This document shows, one piece after another, positions 13,816 through 25,000 of a stretch of 64,000 bases of DNA. The notes beneath the pieces were generated by a model. That model did not search any database. It saw only the letters and a list, made by a program, of their open reading frames with translations, and had not been told where the DNA came from. Position numbers and translations under genes: made by a program. This stretch comes from Enoplosus armatus (lineage: Eukaryota; Chordata; Actinopteri; Centrarchiformes; Enoplosidae), in assembly GCF_043641665.1 (NCBI RefSeq), contig NC_092181.1, positions 17,149,463 through 17,213,462 on the forward strand, in the 5' to 3' direction. How positions within the stretch are numbered: position 1 is the first letter of the stretch; each line of letters starts with the position of its first letter.

Positions 13816-14819
13816 ATTAACTTTTTGAGTCACCAACCAAGGGGCCTGGTAGATGAAAAATCCACCGTCCAGTAATATTTTATGCCGGCCAAAATAATAA
13901 ACTGCCTGTCAAACATAATTTGAAAGTTTTATAAATCGGATGCTTAATCATTTTTCTCTCAAGCAATCAGCTGTGTGCTGCCCTCTCCTGGCACGCGATG
14001 CCTCCACCTAGTGGTGGCTGTATTTTTAAACCCATTGGGAATTTTGAGTTTGACCCTTTGAGGACGCTGTAGCTGGTCAGTGTGGAGTGTTGAAGCGGCA
14101 GAGTAGCAGACTGAGCTAGCAATGTAAAGTCAGCAGCTATTAGTTCCCACAGAACATAAACAAACAGCTTGGACCTGGAAGCCTTTGTCTCTCATTTGGA
14201 GAACTGTTTACCCATCTGCCAAACTAAATACCTACGTTCAAGGAGGACGGAATAACTCTCCTAGTAAATATCCCTACATAATAGCTATTTAATTAGCCTA
14301 ACCTTGCATCACACTGAGATGTGTTTCTAATGTTATGTCCACACCATTAATATGAATGACGGTAGAGTAAATAATAGAAAGACCTCTCAGTCTGATGCAA
14401 TACAATTCAACAGCACCACAAACTACAGCCTCCAAAATGGCTGTAAAGCTGAGTCGACGCCTTACAACTTTGACGAATGTATGATTCATTTCATGGCTGT
14501 TCATCAGACTGCGCTAGTTTTACCTAGCTGTACCTAATAAACTGGCCACTGAATGTATATTTGGGACATGCCGGTACAGTTTGGTTGAACATGGCTTCAA
14601 TACGTATTTAGCAGACCTGCCCCGTACATCCTTCCCTCCTTCAGTTATCCGTATTAGATGCTGTTAGTTGATTGGGAGGGAGCAGCTGAATATCGTAACC
14701 ACACAGCATGCCGCCCGGCTCTCAACCAGCCTCACATGCATGCTGTGCACATTTCCTCTGTAACTGCTTTGTCTCATTTATTTTGATGGTTGGACTTTTA
14801 ACTCCTAAGTTCAGCCCAG
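13816..14819. other. Unassigned noncoding DNA
   Basis: No gene recognised. At 14010-14023 the palindrome CCACCTAGTGGTGG resembles the core of CTCF sites, a low-confidence reading from one short motif. Overlapping plus and minus open frames at 14298-14537 are shadows of each other without recognisable content. Confidence 0.55.
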
Positions 14820-15190
14820 TCTGACCTCTGACCCCGTCACATCACTCGCTCTGTAGCAAGTGTAGCATGAGCTGGCACTGAGGCTTGGGCCCTTGATGTG
14901 AGCTCAGTCTGAGGAAAATTACAGTCTTCAGCCACCTCAGTTTGCTTCAAATGTCAGCAATTCACTGGCTCATGGAAGGGGTGGGGGAGTGCAGGGTTTA
15001 ATGTCAAGTAATGCTTTTTAAACTAATTGCCTTCAGTGTCTTTGGAGAAGCCACTGTGGGCTGGGGCTGATTAGAAAAGGTAGCTTCATGAATCTGACCA
15101 CCTGATGAGCAGATCGGTATTGTTGCACTCTAATGGAAAAGTCTCTGAGTGGTCTAACGAGAATGTTGCTGCGGGCTAAACACGGTGCTC
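14820..15190. other. Candidate conserved noncoding element
   Basis: A repeat-free, GC-balanced stretch with motif-like words ('caatttactggctc'-like stretches, 'aaactaattgcc', 'gctgattagaaaagg') and no long AT runs, unlike the flanking DNA. It has no open frame of note. I infer possible regulatory constraint from texture alone. Confidence 0.25.
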
Positions 15191-17639
15191 GGTTTGTGTT
15201 ACAACACATTTAGTTTGACAGCTGCCGGGTTTTGTTGCTCACGATTTTAGTAATATTCAGATATTTCTACAGCAGTCTATTTGTACCATGCCCTCCGCAG
15301 TGTACAATGTCAGACTTCAGAGCAAATAGTACATTTGTTGTAAATTATTTTCAGCTGTGGATTTTGACAGCAGCAAGATGGCGTACATGGGATTAACCCT
15401 TAATAAACTGAAATTCCCATGTTCATTGTACTTAAAGGAACTTGTCAACCAGTGTGGCTCATTTATGTGTATTTTATCATTTACAATACAACAATGGAGG
15501 TCAATGGCACAGAGGAATATGCAATATCAGGCTTTGGCCACACAGAAAATACGTATTAGTAGAATGAATTAATTGTTGTTTTGTGGCTTTTAATTATAAC
15601 TTAAAAAAAAACGTTTATTGAAGTGATTTTCTTAAACAGCTTTGTTTAAAATGTAATTTATTTGATACAGAAAGGCAATGAAAATGAATTCATTTGTAAT
15701 AAATGACAGTGAGGATTATGTCTCTTATGTAGTTATTTGGCTATTAATCTATGGATTATGCTCATCTGGGTCAAATCATTTGTCCTGCCCTGGGCAATAA
15801 CAGGGTGCCACAGGACAGAACAGAACGAGCTAACAGGGGAAGAATTTAGTTGGTAAAAGAGTCCAGTACAGGACATGACACAAGGGGAGGCAGTTGGGGG
15901 AACAGGGACAGGACAAAAGCAGCACAAAACAGGACATATGGCACATGCAATTTAAAGGCTATCTACTCCAGAACAGCAGTATAGAAGCATTTCTGTCCGT
16001 GTTTTGAGTCAGTTTTTTCCACAGTGAACACTGGTGACTATTAGAAATAGAATTTGAATAAGATTTAGCATCACTAAGTCACTCAAGATGAAAGTTGACA
16101 CATGAAAGACAGGTTACGTTTAATAACTCCAAGCTGTCTGACAGAATAATGCACCTTTTGACAGTTTAAATGTCAAGTTTTTCCATCTGCAGTTACACTG
16201 TTTTTGATTTTGATTTACTTACCTATTCTCTTGAAGGGATTTTTTTTTTTAGATTACAACAACATAAATGGGGCATAATTCTGGCACAGCATGAGATATG
16301 TCTAATGTTTTTAGCAAAGGCTGCCACAGTTAGCAGCATTTTGAGAATTATGTGTAGAACAAGTTGGAGCCGAATTGCAGGACGCAGATTAAAGAACAGA
16401 AAGTGATTTCACTTTTATTCATGTTGTAGAAGTGTTTTAGTGGAGTAAAAGGCATGCATATAACGGCTACATGAGTAGATCCCCCTCCTGGTTTATCCAA
16501 ACTCTCTGCTTCCTCAGAAAGGGACTGTGACTTGTTATGTGCAGCACACAGACAGGGCAGGAGGCAGGCACTCCTCACATGTGGCAGAAACATTTTTTCT
16601 CTTTCCCCGATCTTTTTTCTTTTTTGAGATATGATCCTAAGGGCCCTGTCTAAAGTTGCCTTGATCACAGGTTTTTACACGTCTTTGGATCATCACTTTG
16701 CAGCCTGAGTCTTCATGATTATCCAGTGGTGATTCAGCTGCCCGGGTGAGTCCTGATATCTTCATCATCAAACGACGGCCCCTTGGACAGCAAAGATCGC
16801 TCTCAGTCTACTTGGAATGGGTCATTTTAATTTCTAATTTCCTTCTAAATTATCTTATGATATAGTTTTATTTTTACATAATTTGTAGGCACTCAACTGA
16901 AACTCCACCACACCCGAGTACAGCTGTTGATAAGCAACCTCACCCACACATCCAGAACCCCATGGAACAAGGAAACCAAGAGCAAAACACACCATTTCAA
17001 GATTAAATATCTCCAGACTTCTTCACTGGTTTTCATTTTTAACAGTACATTCAATTATTGAATACATCTATGATGAAATGGTGAGGTATCATATCTTAAT
17101 ATTGTGATAATACAGTATCCATCAGTCCATATAGTCCAAATAGATGTCTATGTAACCACAATCACAACCACCCAAAGAGCCTTAGTTTCACTGATGAAGG
17201 TAATGAAAACAGTCTCTAAAAAACACATAACTCTCCATTATGGCACATTGAAAGTTTCATATAGTGAGTGGGAAGAGTCTGGGCTCTTTTGCGTTAGTCA
17301 TTTTAACACACTGTCATCAACATCCCTATGTTACTTGTTGATATGTATCAACAAGTTCCCTGCCAGCCCACTTTTTAAGTGGTTGGTATTATTGGTACTA
17401 TTCTCCTCATTCCTCTTTAAGGGAAGTTTGAAAACCTATAACAAGAATAGTGATACCATGAAGGTGAATTAATGTACATAACAATGAATTTGAATTCTGA
17501 AAACACATACTCCCTATTTGCAAATGATAAACCTCCACTTGGGACTATATGATGTCATTATAAGGTGCAAGTTTCAGAGGAGTGGAAAATGACTCACTAA
17601 TTAGACAGTGACAAAAGTGCAGAACTGCAGTCTGTTTTG
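15191..17639. other. Unassigned noncoding DNA, no gene seen
   Basis: No recognised repeat, RNA gene or exon. At 15790-15940 there are repeated 'acaggac' words, a loose local low-complexity pattern. The open frames at 16348-16668 (minus, 106 codons) and 17104-17472 (plus, 122 codons) have no recognisable domain. The latter has a hydrophobic Leu/Phe-rich end typical of translated T-rich DNA. Confidence 0.6.
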
Positions 17640-17960
17640 GTTTCTCACACAGATCTGAAATGAATACCAATTTAGGCCCCGGCATGCAAATTTAAACCGC
17701 ATTGAAATACCAGAGATTGCTTTTTCATCTGGCCATCTTCATCTCAATAGGGGAAATGATTTATTTTTGTGCAAATAAATTCATTCACTGAGAGCTTAAT
17801 TAACCAGTGATTCATGATTTGGGTTGAGCCCAACTCTCCCAAGCTTTCAGAAGAATCTCATTTTCTAGGACAACATTGATTCTTTTTTATTTCTTCAAAT
17901 AGCCCTCCCTTTTCACTCAACTGATTAGTTTAGTGCACATCTGACTCATAATTTCCTGTC
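17640..17960. other. Candidate conserved noncoding element
   Basis: A repeat-free stretch rich in octamer- and homeodomain-like words: 'catgcaaatttaaacc' at about 17683, 'tgtgcaaataaattcattc' and 'gcttaattaacc'. No coding potential. Regulatory role is inferred from motif density only. Confidence 0.25.
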
Positions 17961-18460
17961 TTGACTGAATACAGAAATCATAAATACAGAGAGGGATGAA
18001 AAAATCCCTGAAATTTACTAATCACAGGAAGGTACATTCTCGTCTGAAGTAAGCTGCAACACACACACAAAAACCCAGAAATTCTTAATTTTGTTTTATG
18101 ATAGAGAACCAGATGAAGCTGCCTTGCCACTGCCCTGGATCTTTGGTGTTGAAGGTGTGCAAGTGTAAGTTAAAGGTGGTTAAATTATATTTTGTAGTCA
18201 CAAGATGGAATAGGAGAGAACTTGGTGTTAAAGTTTAGAACAACTGTTCTAGAAAGCCTGTCTCCTAGAAATTATGTTAACATACAACTCATTTGCAACA
18301 ACAAATACGTTCTGAAGGATATGTGAATGCCACTGTGTTGTCAATGGACATATCTGGCAAGTGGCAAAATTATGATACTGAACTTATCAAAACCTCCGAT
18401 CTTGCAGAACGATATCAGCTGGCAGGAACTACAGCATTATTCAACTTTTTATGAGTACTT
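17961..18460. other. Unassigned noncoding DNA
   Basis: AT-rich spacer leading to the inverted GGTTAGGG repeat. No recognised features. Confidence 0.55.
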
Positions 18461-18590
18461 CATTAAGGTTAGGGAAAAGATTGTGGTCTTGGTTTAATAC
18501 AGAAAAGAGTCTGCAATGACTTGACATGTTTACTTTATTAACATTTAACCGAAACCCCAATCTTGCGCTAACCTTAACCAAAGTGGTCAG
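18461..18590. repeat. Inverted pair of the GGTTAGGG repeat (fold-back)
   Basis: The left arm at 18464-18495 reads 'taaggttagggaaaagattg' followed by tggtcttggttt. The right arm at 18545-18587 is its approximate reverse complement: 'ttaaccgaaaccccaatctt' followed by gcgctaaccttaaccaaag. The arms are separated by about 50 bases. The arm sequence belongs to the same family as the copy at 2795-2960. Either the element is palindromic by nature or two copies inserted head to head. Confidence 0.65.
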
Positions 18591-18785
18591 TTACATAAAC
18601 CATTTGTCACCACAACTTCAAGTAGTGTACTTTACAAATGTATTTTCTAGTAGAGGGTTGGTTCTAGACTGTACTTTAAGTGGACAGGGAGCAGTTGATG
18701 TCTTTCTGAGCACTTTGTGTTGCTGCAATACATGTTCCTTGCTATTGAAAGGTGCTATACAAATAAACCTTCTGCCGTGTAAAGC

Positions 18786-18910
18786 CTAATTTATACTTAT
18801 GCATTAAGGGGATATGCCGTACCTACTTTCTGTAGCTACACCATAAGCTACGCAGTAGCTGACCTGCATTGGGACTCTGCAGATACTCAATGTAAAATAT
18901 GACAAAACTT
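18786..18910. mobile_element. Possible Harbinger/ISL2EU-like terminal fragment
   Basis: The words 'taatttatacttatgc', 'gccgtacctac', 'gtagctacaccataagctac' and 'gcagtagctgacctgcat' resemble the tandem 'ctacgccgtagctacg' ends of short teleost elements related to Harbinger/ISL2EU transposons. Only one end is seen and it is diverged. The assignment is from memory and tentative. Confidence 0.35.
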
Positions 18911-19855
18911 AATAGGGACCACCCCACCTAAGCACTGCAACATACTGGACTAACAAATCCAAGTATGTTTAAGCAGTGCCTCCAGCTACCGAGTATTCAT
19001 TGACCGCCATGGCTGCCGGAGATGCCAGATACCTCTTCTAGCTTGGTGCTTCTGAGAGGAGCAGTGATTGAGGTACACTCACAGCTTCACCATCTGGATG
19101 GGCTCTTCAGACAGGCAAACAGCATCTCCCAGAAGACAGACCCTCTCTCCGCTGCTGCAGACCTTGAACCACTTCCACTTGTCTTTGTGGGGTGTTATAT
19201 TCCTCTGCACTGAAAGCAACAGCCAGCCTGCATAACAACATGTAATAAAAGGAAGACATCGAGCTCTCCCAGGGTCATGTCAGGAGATTGGTCCTCCTGG
19301 TCCAGAGGCCATTCCCAGAGTGTGCAGCAACAACCGAGCACAGCAGGTGATGGTTGTGAGAGACCTTCAACAACTTCTATTCACCAGCTGATGAAGTGCC
19401 AAGACAACACCAAGTGCACTGAAGTCGTTACTCTATCCACTGTTCACCTCCTCACCTGCCACTATCCAATCTGCACCTCTCAACAATACACAATCTCCGA
19501 AGCAAAGGCTCAAACAACCAAACCGGTGTCCAAAAAGAAAAAGCTTTTTTCACCTATTCAATTCTATTACAGCTCAAGTGTGGCCTCACCAGTTTTTTTT
19601 TTAGCAACTGTGGGAAATGTTGAAACCAGTCATACCAGCAAGGTTAGCTGAAGCTATCAAAGGCTGACTTAATTCATATATTCTCATATTTCAGTTGAGA
19701 CATCCCATTAAAGCATTCCAACCAAATGGATTTTATTATGGACTTGTTGTACATCTCATGAACAACAATGAGCCTCAAGTGGGATGAGAACATTTAGAGA
19801 GATATTTACAAAATAACTGTTTGCAGAAGAGTTACTGTATTATCTATATCATATT
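18911..19855. other. Unassigned noncoding DNA with one 124-codon open frame
   Basis: The plus-strand frame at 19277-19651 is one of the longest in the window, but it is Ser/Thr/Gln-rich, has no domain I recognise and no obvious splice sites or promoter. A 63-codon frame sits at 19022-19213. The stretch 18980-19420 is GC-richer than its neighbours. It might be the internal part of the element whose end is at 18786, or an old pseudogene, but nothing decides this. Confidence 0.5.
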
Positions 19856-19885
19856 ATAGATAGATAGATAGATAGATAGATAGAT
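19856..19885 (+). repeat. (GATA)7 microsatellite
   Basis: Tetranucleotide array ATAG/GATA read directly, about seven perfect units. Confidence 0.95.
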
Positions 19886-20930
19886 CAAAGGGTATTTCTT
19901 GACATATTTTTAGGATTATAGCTTTAAATGTGACAATTATTTGTTCCATAATTGGATAAAGTTATGACTGCAGTGTGCGTTGGTTATCTGTATGGAGAAA
20001 TGTTTTAGGGGACAATGAAGTGGCATGCTCACTTGCAATATATACTGCAGTTACCTCTTCTTGTCAGGAGATCAGGGATCAGCATATTTCATCACACTCT
20101 AAATATTCTAAATTCATAAACTGTTACTTGTTTAGTGCTTGAGACAAGCTTTTCATTTTTTATTGTTTGCCTGTCGTTTGGCTGTCATTACTATGTGCTG
20201 TTGCCTAAAATAATTGTCACAATGATGAGGGAGGAACATTGTCAGACACCTTTGGGCTCTTTTTCACCAACATAAAACTGGAACATATGTATTCCAGACA
20301 AAGGTTTTGATGGTGCAAACAAACACCTTTCCATTAAAAACAATGGCAGGAAGGGAACCCATAGCAATATGCAGTAGTACCACTGGTAGCTTGATAAGTT
20401 TGCTGAAGTGACTGACAGCAAGTCACAAGGGGACCTAATTTACTGGAGTAATATTTTCCCATGCCCAGGGCTGTCTTGGACATTTGCACCAAATATCATG
20501 TTGACTAGACATTTGTGTGTCCAATGAAAACTCTGGGCCTCTTGGGAAGCAAGTCTCTGAGTACTCAAATACTAATGCTAGCTTGATAAATATGATGTAA
20601 GTCGATTTTTGAAGTCCTAGATGGCACACGTCCTCTGGGACTGGACACAGCATAAATGTTTTGTCCTAAAAAAAAAAAAAACGTGCAAATTTTGTAAATA
20701 ATATTCTTACATTTAATACCTTAATAGGAAGCTAGGGAACCTCACACTGGCATTGAACCGTAACTGGCTGACTATATCTTAAATGACTTCAAGCACTTGG
20801 ATTTGACACAGATATAAAACAATACATTTGTTGATACTGTTGGACAGAGAAGCATTTTAGCAACACCTTAGTAGAAAACGCATCGTCTGAGTATTGATCT
20901 TTTGTGTCATTTTTAAATCACTACTGACTA
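19886..20930. other. Unassigned noncoding DNA
   Basis: No recognised gene or repeat. An A-run lies at about 20669-20681. Confidence 0.55.
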
Positions 20931-21240
20931 AATGAGCCAGAACTCCATATTCTGAACTCATATGCCCTCTTAATCACCCTCCTCGGGCGTGTGCGGTACC
21001 ATAATTTCCTGTTCTGGATGAGACTCGTGGACAGCCAATGCTGTCCAGGCCAAGGCAATCTGCATATTGGATAGCATGGGCAAAGGGTGATTAGATTACC
21101 ATTTGGCTGCCGAAGAAAAATTCTTCATAACAAATAGAGTAATGTAGATCAACCACATCTGGGTACAATCTAGATAAATACCTGTCGCATGAAAAGCCAA
21201 GTGTAAATGGAGTTGTAATCCATCTGATAGGCTATAAAAG
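20931..21240. other. Candidate conserved noncoding element
   Basis: Repeat-free and GC-balanced, with POU- and homeodomain-like words ('ctgcatattggat', 'ggtgattagattaccattt', 'cctcttaatcacc') and a short inverted 'ctggacagc...gctgtccag'-type pairing around 21030-21048. No open frame. Conservation cannot be tested here. Confidence 0.28.
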
Positions 21241-21921
21241 ATGTACGATTCCTCAAAAATGGGCTTTTGCTGCATTTTCTAAATTATATTGAATTATACT
21301 CCAAATGGAGTCATAGAGCGAATACGCACCCTCCTTACACTCTATGAGACAAAATCCCTTATTTAATTAATTGTTTAGAGAATGGATGATAGCCCCGTCT
21401 CAAAAATAAGCCTTAAGGAGAGGCGATAATTGCACTAATTGCTATTTATTTGGTGTGCTGGTGTGCCCCATTTCTAAGATTACAAAGCATGTCTGCACTG
21501 TAACAGCACTGCAAGTCTTTTTACACACACACACAATGCAGCTGCAAATAACAGCATCAAATAACAACGTGCTAACATCACCTTCTGCAGACAGAATGTG
21601 GAAGAGAATCTGGATCACATAAGAATTCAGCTAATGATCCAGCTCATTATCAAAAAAAGTATTACTGAACAAGTGTTCATTAAATGTACCAATTAATAAT
21701 TCCAATACTTTATTCTGTTTAGACGATGAATAATCGCTACATTTATAGATGTAGACTATAACTGTAATTTTTGTTTATGCCTTTTTTTTTTTAAATCTAT
21801 TTACCAATTGTGGTTCATGTATGAATCCAGTGTGCCATGCTAAAAATAACAAAAAATAATACAAAGTAAAACTAGGAGTACAGTTACTTAGCCCAACTGT
21901 TGATGGATTTTTGAAGCCAAT
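21241..21921. other. Unassigned noncoding DNA
   Basis: AT-rich, nothing recognised. Confidence 0.55.
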
Positions 21922-22098
21922 ACCAATGTGAAGACTTGCAGTGTTTCTTTGTCTTTTGTGACAGTAAACTGAATATCTTGGGATTTTCAACTGTTCATGA
22001 TGATAAAACAACACAACGTCACCTTGGGATTTAGGAAAGTGTGGTGGGAATTTTCACCATCTTCTGAGAGAAAAAGAAGTAAATTGGTGGCAGCCCTA
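21922..22098 (+). mobile_element. AGGGCTGCAAC-type element fragment (3' half)
   Basis: Contains, in order, 'aatgtgaagacttgcagtgt', 'gtgacagtaaactgaatatc', 'acgtcaccttgggattt', 'ggaattttcaccatcttctg' and a right end 'ggcagccct' at about 22088-22097. That is the middle and right part of the same element as at 53444, in plus orientation. The left third is missing. Confidence 0.6.
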
Positions 22099-25000
22099 GT
22101 TGAAGTGGCCCATTTGATTTATTATGTTGCACAGACTGATCTTTAAGTTCAAGAGTTAACTGCCATGACCAGACTTGTTTGCCATTTTAGATTTAAATAA
22201 ATGAAATGGAAAAAACATTCACCAATGGGTTTTTTTTTAACCATGTAGTGGATTTTATGGAGGGCAGCTGGCCCCAGTTGAGTCACTGACTTAATATATA
22301 GTCAAACACAATTGCAGATTTGCAGAGGCACTAATATAAAGCTATATTGTGCGTTTGGACTCCTCTCTGAGCCATTGAACTGGATGAATGAAATCAAGCA
22401 CAAGGAGGAAAACTACATAATATAAGTGAGAAAATGCTCTAATTGAGTAATAAATAATAAGCAACAAATTAACATAAATGTGTTCACAGGGGGGAAAATA
22501 TTGCTGAGGTAAGATAGTACATGTCCACAGCACACTTTTGTTTGCTTTCATTATCTGCAAAACTTTACTGCCTATCGAAAGGTGCCAAGGAGGCCAAAGT
22601 GCCCATCGTGAATCTCCTTCTAAAGCATGAACAAATGCCCCCATAACAACCTGAAGCCAAACCCATTTAACTGCACTGCTGTGAGAAAGTTTGTACGAAA
22701 GCTAAATATTAATTACAATTACAATAACAATTAATTAACTTTACTGGTTTGGAGTTCGATAAATAGATATGCATTTGTATTTTTGAAAACTTGCCCATGA
22801 GCCACACAGTTGATTTTTCACCAAGAGTGGTTATAAATTTTCAATTACATTTTATAAAGTGTTCAGCCAAACATCCATACATGTTTAAAATAACATTTAA
22901 AAATTGAAGGCTTTCTTTTCTGTCTTTCATTTTTATAATATGCTGATTGCTCGGCATAGCAATATAGGACAGGATCACAACCAAAAGAACTGACACGCTC
23001 ATCTCCGAACCCAGATACTGGGACGCTGCAGTGGGCAACAAGTATGTACAGCTGGGTTGATTGTTGGGTAGTAGATTAATTGAGTCCCTGGCGTAATTAC
23101 TCAGACAGGACAGCGGGCAGACACAGATCCTCAGCATCTCTGATTATGTGGTGTTTGTGCTGTGAAAGGGGTCATTAGTCACTCTCACCACGGCAGCTGG
23201 ACGTCTTCCCAAAATACTTTGTGTGTATATGTGTGTGCGTTAGTGTGGGAAAGAGATAGAAGTGGAAGGAAGGAAGCAGGAACATCGAGACCGCACTGAG
23301 AGGTATATACAAAACAATATAAAAAGATACAACGTCCCAAATTGAGGACCTTATACTTCCATAGCTTAGGGGTGCAACATTTTGTAGATTAAAGACACGC
23401 AGGACAATGAAAAATAAATATCTATGTTTTTATATAGGGTTTATTTTTGGTATATAATGTATTAAGCTTTTCTCCCCCTTCGTTCTTTTTCACTTCACTT
23501 TAGAATATAATTTGAATGTTTGTATTAAGCTATGTTTTCCATTGTTGTCATCATTTTATTTTTATTGCCACAGCCCCAAAGCCCTGCCTCTGTTCTCTGT
23601 TGGCATGCTGCCCGAGACAGACTTGGCATGGTCCTATCCAATTTGGTGCTTTGCTATGATAGATATCTTTGCTTTTCTTGCTGCTGACAGATCCCCTCAC
23701 CTCAAAATATATGTACAAAACAGCTGAACTTTCTTTTTTCAAGTTAGTTATGAAGTTACAGAGTAGGTTCAACCAGGGAGATCACCTCGTCCCAGCACTC
23801 CTCACACACAGGTTTAGCTTCTCGGTCGACAAGTCCTCCAAATTAAATGCCAAAATACATTGTTTGTCATTGCAGTCTAGAGCAAAACGTAGAAGTGTTT
23901 TTTGTTAGGTCATTTCTATATTATAATATAATAAATATTATAAATAAATATTAATAAACTGGCAGTTGATATTAAAGATTGACAGCTTAAAAATGCAGAT
24001 TTTTCCTTGATAAAAGGTATATTTATTGTTCATTACATGGGCCATTTCACAGCACAACTGTGGATGCAAATTTTAAATAAAAGTAAATTAATAAAACCCT
24101 GACTTGTGTAATCTTGACATTTGACTCTTATCAGCAACTGGAAATAGCCAAATATTATTTTTATGTGTGACATAAACAAACATGGAAAGGCTGTAACAGT
24201 GTTTCGACCACTCAACTTCATCTCATATTTAGAAGTAAGTGATCAATGTCCAAAGCAAAAACAAAGAACAAACAGAGAGAAAAATAAAAAAAAGGAAATA
24301 CAAGGCATGTGAGTTCATACAGGACCAGCTTTGATTACATTTTGTTTCCCAGCAAGTTTGTGTTTTTTGTAACATACTAAAATAATAAAATGGTAACGTT
24401 AAGCGTTAAGATCAAACTACAGCTGGTGCAGATGAAGCTGATGCTGAGCTACACTTGACAACATTTTACTTTGTGGTATATAATGAGCCTCATGGGGTCG
24501 CTGAAATGGCAATAGATTATTAGTCTTGTAAGAAACAAATCTGTTAAGAAATTGGACATTTAGGCAATTTACTTGCTTTGTTGCATACATGACTCTCCAA
24601 CAGTCTTACTTTTAATTCCAAGCATTACCTGAACTCTAGTCTCGCATAGCCGGACCAAAACGTACACTGACATTTGATAAAGTAAGGCGTGGGTGTATAA
24701 GTGGTTGCTGTAAACATAATGCTGTAATTTGCTCACATACACACAGTATGAGTAGAAGATAGCATGACCCACTGTAATGTGATGAACAGCCAAATGAAAG
24801 AGGTGTTGGTTAAGACTAAATCCACTCGTGTGTGTTATCCATATATAGGCTTACATGTTTTCTGTCCTTGTTCCTGTCGAGTACATAGCTTGAAAAATGC
24901 ATTATGCATACTGTTTGAGGATGTCAGAACGTCTCTCTGTTGTTTTTGTTTTTGTTTTGCTTTATAATCATAAACATGTCTGTGTGCAGTGTTGCTTCAG

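Noticed and set aside
17104..17472. 122-codon plus-strand frame as a membrane protein
   Set aside because: The hydrophobic stretch comes from T-rich DNA. No family resemblance and no supporting signals.
19277..19651. 124-codon frame as a protein-coding gene
   Set aside because: Low-complexity Ser/Thr/Gln composition, no recognised domain, no exon neighbours. It may lie inside an old transposon.
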